34,134 bases of DNA, taken from positions 1-34,134 of the IMG/VR virus record IMGVR_UViG_3300044695_002636. One strand, given 5' to 3'. Shown piece after piece: positions 29,555 to 34,134 of the stretch. The notes beneath the pieces were generated by a model. The model did no database searches. It had not been told where the DNA came from and saw only the letters and a list, made by a program, of their open reading frames with translations. Position 1 is the stretch's first letter; each line of letters begins with the position of its first letter. The DNA is from a virus. Both the position numbers and the translations under genes were made by a program.

Positions 29555-31480
29555 TTAATAAAGTTTTACAAGTTCAACCAATGTACTCACGTTCCTGTTC
29601 GGGTTATAACCGCTTATCTTGCTCACATAAAAATAACTATTGAAGTATTCTATATAAATAGGAATAGTCAAGTCAAGTTGATTAATGTCTGAGGCGTTTA
29701 ACCGTAGTAAGCAAGTGACTATCTTAGCCTTATCCAAAACATCAATAAAAGACTGGTAAAAAGTCGGGATTAAATTATCATCAAACCCTAAATTGATTTC
29801 ACCGCTCTTTTGAAAGTGAGTTAAAAGAATGTCCGTTGTCTGTGCGCTGTTACTTGTGCCGTCTGTGTAGGTAAACGCCACATCATTAAACTTGGCGAAT
29901 AGAATACGCTGGTCTATTTCATCTTTAAACGTGCCGTCATCATTAAATATTTGCAAGTCTGCAACAACTAAACCACCTGTTAATGCTTGTGTACTTGCGC
30001 TAAAATCAATCTCAATTAAATCTTGTTCGTCATCTAAATTCTGGTCATCTAAAGTTATTACTCCATTTGCGAATGTTGCGTTTTGGTTAGGGTCGAACAC
30101 ACTATCATATTGCCACGTGCAAAGATTTCTTTGAGCGTAGCCATCAACCGCAAATGTTATCTGTGGCGTATCGGTTAGGTCTAACTTATTTGACCAATCT
30201 AAAGCGTTTGGAATATTATCATTTAGCTTTTCAAACGGTACTATGTTAACTACTTTGTTTACTTCATCAACTTGAATAAGTGAGCAAGTCAACTTCAAAT
30301 AAGTAGCTAGTAATTCGCTTTGTTTTGTATCGGGTAGTAAACTATTGACGGTTGTAAATTGACGGCTTATAAAGTTAACTGACGGTAAAGCATTTACTTC
30401 AGTTGGAGTAACTACAACCGTATCTGTAATGGTTAATGAAGCATCAGCAACGGTGTAAATTGCAGCCGTTAAAAATGAAATGGTAATTGCGTTTGCATCA
30501 TCTGTTAATGCTGACGGTGTAAGTGTTGCCGTTCCCGAATAAGTAAAAGTGTTTACGCCTACTACCACATCAGCCGCTAATCTTGTATCGGATATGCCTA
30601 TTGAATTAACGTCTATCGTAATATTGCCTACGATTGTAACCGTTATATTTATTACAATGTTATAAGTTACGGTTATTATATCATTTAGAATAACGCTACC
30701 ATCCCAAGTTGCTATTGAACTAGGGTCAAAATAAATATCGCTGCCACTAATTTTAGTAAGCATCATTATTTTATTTGCTGCTGCTGGTGCTGGTAAAACC
30801 AAAGTATTACCAAAGAACTCGCAGTTATATTTATCACCGTTAAAATCTCTCAACCACTCTTTACACAACGGTAAAACCATTAACTGATTAGGATAACCGT
30901 ATTTTAATTTTGTTTCGTTGTTTAGGTTGTAACCTTGTGAAGCCGCCATTTGTTCTAAAAGAAACTCAATCGAAACGCTTGGTGGCTGGTAAGCAATATT
31001 GCCCAAAGCTATTGCAGTAGGTTGCTCAACATTCAAAGCGATTGAACGTGGCACGTCTAAATCGGTTCTAGTTGCAACGTAGTTAGTCAACGTGTGATAA
31101 TAGTCATAAGCACTAAAATCAATATCAGTTAACTTCCCATCCTTTAAAGCCGCAAAGAAATCACTATTCCCACCGTAAATGTTGACGTTGTAACCTTGTG
31201 AGCTTTCTTTTAGCGTAGCAAATGAAATCTGTTGGTCTATACCATTTGAATAGTAACGTGCTTTTAGCCGTCTGTATGGCTTAGTGCCTATGTTATTTAC
31301 ATCATCGGGATTTTCAAAGATAGCTTTGTTCTTTGCCGTTTTTGGAATGGTGAACTCGGCTGACCTTACTCCACTTCGCTTTTCAATTTCGCCAATCTTT
31401 GCAATGGCGTATTCAATACTAATATCCGCATCAGTAGGTAAATCAACTAATTTATCTTCGATGTATAACTCACTAGCCAT
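29555..31480 (-). CDS. Tail hub/baseplate protein
   Basis: This 641-aa protein ends 1 nt before the tape measure start. The N-terminal 250 residues (ISIEYAIAKIGEIEKRSG, SAEFTIPKTAKNKAIFENP) resemble hub-type tail proteins; the region 270-370 is unusually rich in Thr/Val/Ile with strand repeats (TYNIVINITVTIVGNITID), suggesting an inserted Ig-like or fibre-like module. The C-terminal third is again alpha/beta. It is probably the structural base of the tail tip. The overlap with the preceding gene is 8 bp. Confidence 0.65.
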   Translation of the reverse strand: MASELYIEDKLVDLPTDADISIEYAIAKIGEIEKRSGVRSAEFTIPKTAKNKAIFENPDDVNNIGTKPYRRLKARYYSNGIDQQISFATLKESSQGYNVNIYGGNSDFFAALKDGKLTDIDFSAYDYYHTLTNYVATRTDLDVPRSIALNVEQPTAIALGNIAYQPPSVSIEFLLEQMAASQGYNLNNETKLKYGYPNQLMVLPLCKEWLRDFNGDKYNCEFFGNTLVLPAPAAANKIMMLTKISGSDIYFDPSSIATWDGSVILNDIITVTYNIVINITVTIVGNITIDVNSIGISDTRLAADVVVGVNTFTYSGTATLTPSALTDDANAITISFLTAAIYTVADASLTITDTVVVTPTEVNALPSVNFISRQFTTVNSLLPDTKQSELLATYLKLTCSLIQVDEVNKVVNIVPFEKLNDNIPNALDWSNKLDLTDTPQITFAVDGYAQRNLCTWQYDSVFDPNQNATFANGVITLDDQNLDDEQDLIEIDFSASTQALTGGLVVADLQIFNDDGTFKDEIDQRILFAKFNDVAFTYTDGTSNSAQTTDILLTHFQKSGEINLGFDDNLIPTFYQSFIDVLDKAKIVTCLLRLNASDINQLDLTIPIYIEYFNSYFYVSKISGYNPNRNVSTLVELVKLY

Positions 31481-32183
31481 TTTGCATAGTTATTTCAGTA
31501 GCGTAAATAATTCTGACGCTCACATCAAAAAATTTGTCGTTTGTGTTTCGCTTGGTGAATGTTCCTGCCTCAATCAATACTGGCACTATTTCAACCGTTC
31601 CATCTTGTAAAAAGTTTGCGATGTACGCCTGTGAAGTTTGCTTTAAACTTTCCATGTAAGCCAATGCCTCTTGTGGAATATCTCCTGTGGTTAAAATCTC
31701 GCTATCAGTTACGCCTCTACGCTCACTAACGGCTGTCAAGTATTGTGGCGTTTGGTATGTTTCAGCATCGGGTATATCCGTTTCAAAAGTAGTGTTACCG
31801 TTAAATGGGAAGACCGCCCAACCGCCTTGTCTTGTTAACCACGCCAATAATTTAGTGGTGCAATTAGTTGGTAAGTCAATTTGATTGAAAGCTTGTAGGT
31901 TTAACTCCACTATGTACTCCACATCAGTTGCTCCGTAGCTTAATGTGTAACTAAAGGAATAGAACCCAATATCTGCAACGTCTAAATCAATATACCAACC
32001 CAAACTAAAAGGGAACGAACCGAATGGAATAAACCACGCTGGAGTTGAAGTGTAATTCCCATCAATACCTAAACCGTTAAATGTGTATGCTGTTACTCCT
32101 TGCATAATAGCCGCATCGAAGTAATCAGTAATCACTCCGCTATCGGTTGTGTCTTTAACGTAGGTCTTGACTTTCTTAATCAT
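31473..32183 (-). CDS. Putative tail protein, 236 aa
   Basis: The start is taken at MIKKVKTYVKDT (ATG 32183), which overlaps the stop of the preceding gene (TAATG); a longer in-frame ATG at 32264 lies inside that gene. The product is beta-rich and aromatic (AWFIPFGSFPFSLGWYID, FYSFSYTLSYG), with a helical section near QEALAYMESLKQT. It is probably a tail or baseplate component. No family is recognised. Confidence 0.55.
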   Translation of the reverse strand: MIKKVKTYVKDTTDSGVITDYFDAAIMQGVTAYTFNGLGIDGNYTSTPAWFIPFGSFPFSLGWYIDLDVADIGFYSFSYTLSYGATDVEYIVELNLQAFNQIDLPTNCTTKLLAWLTRQGGWAVFPFNGNTTFETDIPDAETYQTPQYLTAVSERRGVTDSEILTTGDIPQEALAYMESLKQTSQAYIANFLQDGTVEIVPVLIEAGTFTKRNTNDKFFDVSVRIIYATEITMQNG

Positions 32184-32821
32184 TAGTAAGGTATTGTCGT
32201 GTAAATAACGGTTATATCTAATCTTCCACTCCCTGCTGTCGGGTTTCCATTTTGAATTGCCCACATTAAAGCCTTGTTTGCAATAATGCTATTCCCATTC
32301 GTTGGCGAACTTGCTGAAACTATTGCACTTTTATTTGCTGTTTGCTCTAAAATAGTGGATATAGAAATCAAACGATTATCCTCAATATCTAATGTGTCAA
32401 AGTATATTGATTGAGTTGTGTTTGTTGCATAAGCCGCTGTGATGTATGTATATTTTACAACTGCTGAAATAGGTATGATTGCCAACCCTGCACCTGCGGA
32501 AGCAATTAATTGCACAGGTGTTGTGTTACCTGCCAATATCTGTGCGCTACTAATCGCAACGGTTACGGATTGCGTACTTCCCAAACCACTCGACATACTC
32601 GCCCATGCTGAACCGTTGTAATATTCAAACTGGCTGTTGTCGGTGTTGTAAATTAGTAAGCCACTCGCTGGTGTAGCGATTGCGTTACGTTGTGCCGTTG
32701 TTAGCTGAACAGCTAAATCTTGATAGCTGTCCACCATGTCATCTAAGATAACTTGCTGAGGTGCGCTAAATGTACTCCCTGCAATGTCGGAAGCTAATTG
32801 TGTTTTGCTTTTTATAGCCAT
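32183..32821 (-). CDS. Putative tail protein with receptor-binding-like module
   Basis: This 212-aa protein has a helical N-terminus (KTQLASDIAGSTFSAPQQ), then ATPASGLLIYNTDNSQFEYY followed by NGSAWASM, a short module that recurs in Bacteroidota phage tip proteins. The rest is Thr/Ser/Ile-rich, predicted beta. It overlaps the previous gene by 10 bp and the next by a few bases. It may form a minor fibre or tail-tip component. Confidence 0.58.
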   Translation of the reverse strand: MAIKSKTQLASDIAGSTFSAPQQVILDDMVDSYQDLAVQLTTAQRNAIATPASGLLIYNTDNSQFEYYNGSAWASMSSGLGSTQSVTVAISSAQILAGNTTPVQLIASAGAGLAIIPISAVVKYTYITAAYATNTTQSIYFDTLDIEDNRLISISTILEQTANKSAIVSASSPTNGNSIIANKALMWAIQNGNPTAGSGRLDITVIYTTIPY

Positions 32822-33582
32822 GATATTTGATTTTCGTTTATTGTTCTTGTTTCTTGTCTATCTCCATCAATAAATAGCTTGGTAAAACCGCACTCGCTTA
32901 TTGAGTTTGCTTTAACGTAGTATCGGTTTAAATCATCAACCGTCAACCCACTATTAGCCACATAGTTTTCACCCTTTAATGAACCGTTAAAAAAGTGGCG
33001 TAGATAGATGTATTCTTTGCCACCTACAATTATTGGTCCATTATCTATGTTGTAATCAACTTCGTCTATGTTGTATTTTATTTTGTATGGCGTAGGAAAT
33101 GCCGCTTGTGCATAGCCGCTTAGATTAAATCTTAACCGCCCATTTAAATCTGCTTCGGGTCTGAATGTAGCGATTAGCTTATAAGGTTGCACCGTTGACA
33201 TATCCACGCCACCAATAATCAATTCTCCACTATTCCAACCTGCATAAACCGTTACACTAGGCAAGTCAACAAACTCACAACCTGCACCAACGGAACTAAT
33301 AACCGTACTCGGATAGGCTGTTTGCAAAGTAAAGTTGCTTTGGCTTGTGATTGACTTCACCACATGAAAACCAGTTAACGCCCCAAAGTTCCGAAAGTAG
33401 ATACGGCTTCCCACTTCTAGGTTAGCACTAAATGAAGAAGTCAACACCACTTGAATAAGACCGTTATTAGGAAAATAAAAGAATGGTCGAGTAGGTAGTG
33501 AGTACACCCATGTGAACTCTCGATGTGCGCTAACCCACTTGTAAGGACGTTGGAAAAGTAAATAGTCGTTGGCTCGGCTCAT
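32812..33582 (-). CDS. Putative tail protein, 256 aa
   Basis: This beta-rich protein has many aromatic residues (FTWVYSLPTRPFFYFPNN, YIYLRHFF) and ends with a strand region (KLFIDGDRQETRTI). Size and place suggest a distal tail or baseplate component. No family is recognised. TAAATTTG lies 4 nt before its ATG, a possible leaderless promoter without a clear -33 element. Confidence 0.52.
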   Translation of the reverse strand: MSRANDYLLFQRPYKWVSAHREFTWVYSLPTRPFFYFPNNGLIQVVLTSSFSANLEVGSRIYFRNFGALTGFHVVKSITSQSNFTLQTAYPSTVISSVGAGCEFVDLPSVTVYAGWNSGELIIGGVDMSTVQPYKLIATFRPEADLNGRLRFNLSGYAQAAFPTPYKIKYNIDEVDYNIDNGPIIVGGKEYIYLRHFFNGSLKGENYVANSGLTVDDLNRYYVKANSISECGFTKLFIDGDRQETRTINENQISWL

Positions 33583-33633
33583 AGTGCAAATTTAAACAAC
33601 TCTAAGCCGTTATTATTTTCGTGTCCTATTTAT

Positions 33634-34134
33634 TTATGCCGCCAATAATTCAAAAATCTCGGATTGGATTTCTGTAACCAATAATTGAGCAAACTCCGCT
33701 TCAATGCTTCGCTGTAACTCTTCGTTAAATATTCCGCTAATTAAATCGCTCCCACCTGCTTGATATATGGTCGAACCCTCTTGATGTATTCGCCTCGCAA
33801 TTAAGAAGGCTAAACTATCTTTGCTTATTCCATCGGGTATAATTCCTTTGTCATCTATCCATTGCCTTATCGCACGTTTAACCGCTCCATCTCCACCGCC
33901 TTTAGTTGGGCCTCTACCGTTTTGCAAATATTGAATATAATCATTGCCGTAAATGCTTAGCACCGTTCCGTTGGTTACTTCAAACCGTATTGACTTGGCT
34001 AGTTTGCCACTTGCGTTTACAACGCTTTCAAACGTGCCATTTGCGCCCCTGCGCTGTATTAGCTTGGTTTGGATGTCATTTACCAACTGCTCGGTTAATT
34101 TGACCCCTAATTCGTTTAATCTCGCCTCTAGGTT
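33634..34134 (-). CDS. HK97 gp10-like tail completion protein (5' end cut by contig end)
   Basis: This is 166 codons of a 168-aa protein; only the first two codons (Met, Ile) are missing here and are present at 182-187. It is mainly helical with a C-terminal coiled region (QRSIEAEFAQLLVTEIQSE); the middle reads SIRFEVTNGTVLSIYGNDY and GPTKGGGDGAVKRAIRQWI, with the GPTK and basic helix of HK97 gp10-like tail completion proteins. The start is on the other copy; a TTG at 34086 is not the true start. The junction is real for a circular unit. Confidence 0.78.
   Translation of the reverse strand, partial: NLEARLNELGVKLTEQLVNDIQTKLIQRRGANGTFESVVNASGKLAKSIRFEVTNGTVLSIYGNDYIQYLQNGRGPTKGGGDGAVKRAIRQWIDDKGIIPDGISKDSLAFLIARRIHQEGSTIYQAGGSDLISGIFNEELQRSIEAEFAQLLVTEIQSEIFELLAA
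33954..34134. repeat. Terminal repeat of window start (181 bp, one mismatch)
   Basis: Bases 33954-34134 repeat bases 1-181 with a single difference (34081 T versus 128 C). It marks contig closure of a circular or terminally redundant genome of 33,953 bp unit length, and not two genes. Confidence 0.92.

Noticed and set aside
32184-32264. Longer start for the 31473 tail gene (27 further codons)
   Set aside because: The extension lies wholly within the preceding gene, while ATG 32183 overlaps that gene's stop in the usual way.
1-34134. Integrase, lysogeny repressor pair, tRNA genes or CRISPR array
   Set aside because: I read for these and saw none: no recombinase motif, no array of spaced repeats, no cloverleaf-like stretch. 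The HTH and RHH proteins alone do not prove lysogeny.

Overview
This window is a complete, or nearly complete, tailed-phage genome of a Bacteroidota (probably flavobacterial) host. Bases 1-181 are repeated at 33954-34134 with one synonymous difference, so the contig closes on itself as a circular or terminally redundant unit of 33,953 bp. The host call rests on several promoters with the Bacteroidota pattern TTTG-N19/20-TAnnTTTG, the absence of Shine-Dalgarno leaders, and families common in Bacteroidota phages (a VirE/BT4734-type primase-helicase and tail-fibre motifs such as VPYTGATQNVDLG). The long tape measure protein and lack of a contractile sheath suggest a siphovirus. I see no integrase, so nothing here supports lysogeny.

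Almost every gene is on the minus strand and is read from high to low coordinates. In that direction: (a) 26905-24086 holds the ClpP-type head protease with a scaffold-like tail, the major capsid protein and the probable tail tube protein, ending in a hairpin terminator. (b) 24001-21022 is a surface-sugar cassette: small unknown genes, a putative glycosyltransferase, a GT7 galactosyltransferase-like enzyme, and a GT25-like enzyme reachable only through a -1 frameshift or a non-AUG start. (c) 21025-16323 carries the portal, a neck protein, a baseplate-like protein and the tail fibre. (d) 16326-14783 is the lysis block: holin, M15 endopeptidase and two overlapping spanin-like proteins. (e) 14628-10505 holds small early genes, an HTH protein, an SSB-like protein, an ERF annealing protein and a Gp157-like protein. 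(f) 10450-10129 is a non-coding, repeat-bearing candidate origin. (g) 10128-2718 carries the primase-helicase, a second helicase, a VRR nuclease, a metallophosphoesterase, a ParB-like protein and a C5-cytosine methyltransferase. (h) 2734-1, continuing across the junction into 34134-27319, holds the terminase subunits, a frameshifted tail-assembly chaperone pair, tail completion and tail proteins, and the tape measure. Two small genes on the plus strand (26986-27346) sit between tape measure and protease, with their own promoter; one is a ribbon-helix-helix-like protein.

The most notable pattern concerns frame breaks at long homopolymers. All three mononucleotide runs of 9 or more that I found inside coding sequence lie exactly where a reading frame breaks (T10 in the chaperone pair, A9 at the terminase N-terminus, A9 before the GT25-like enzyme). 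All three would be repaired by the same -1 shift. Either this phage uses slippage repeatedly, or the assembly under-counts long homopolymers by one. Both readings are discussed in the findings.
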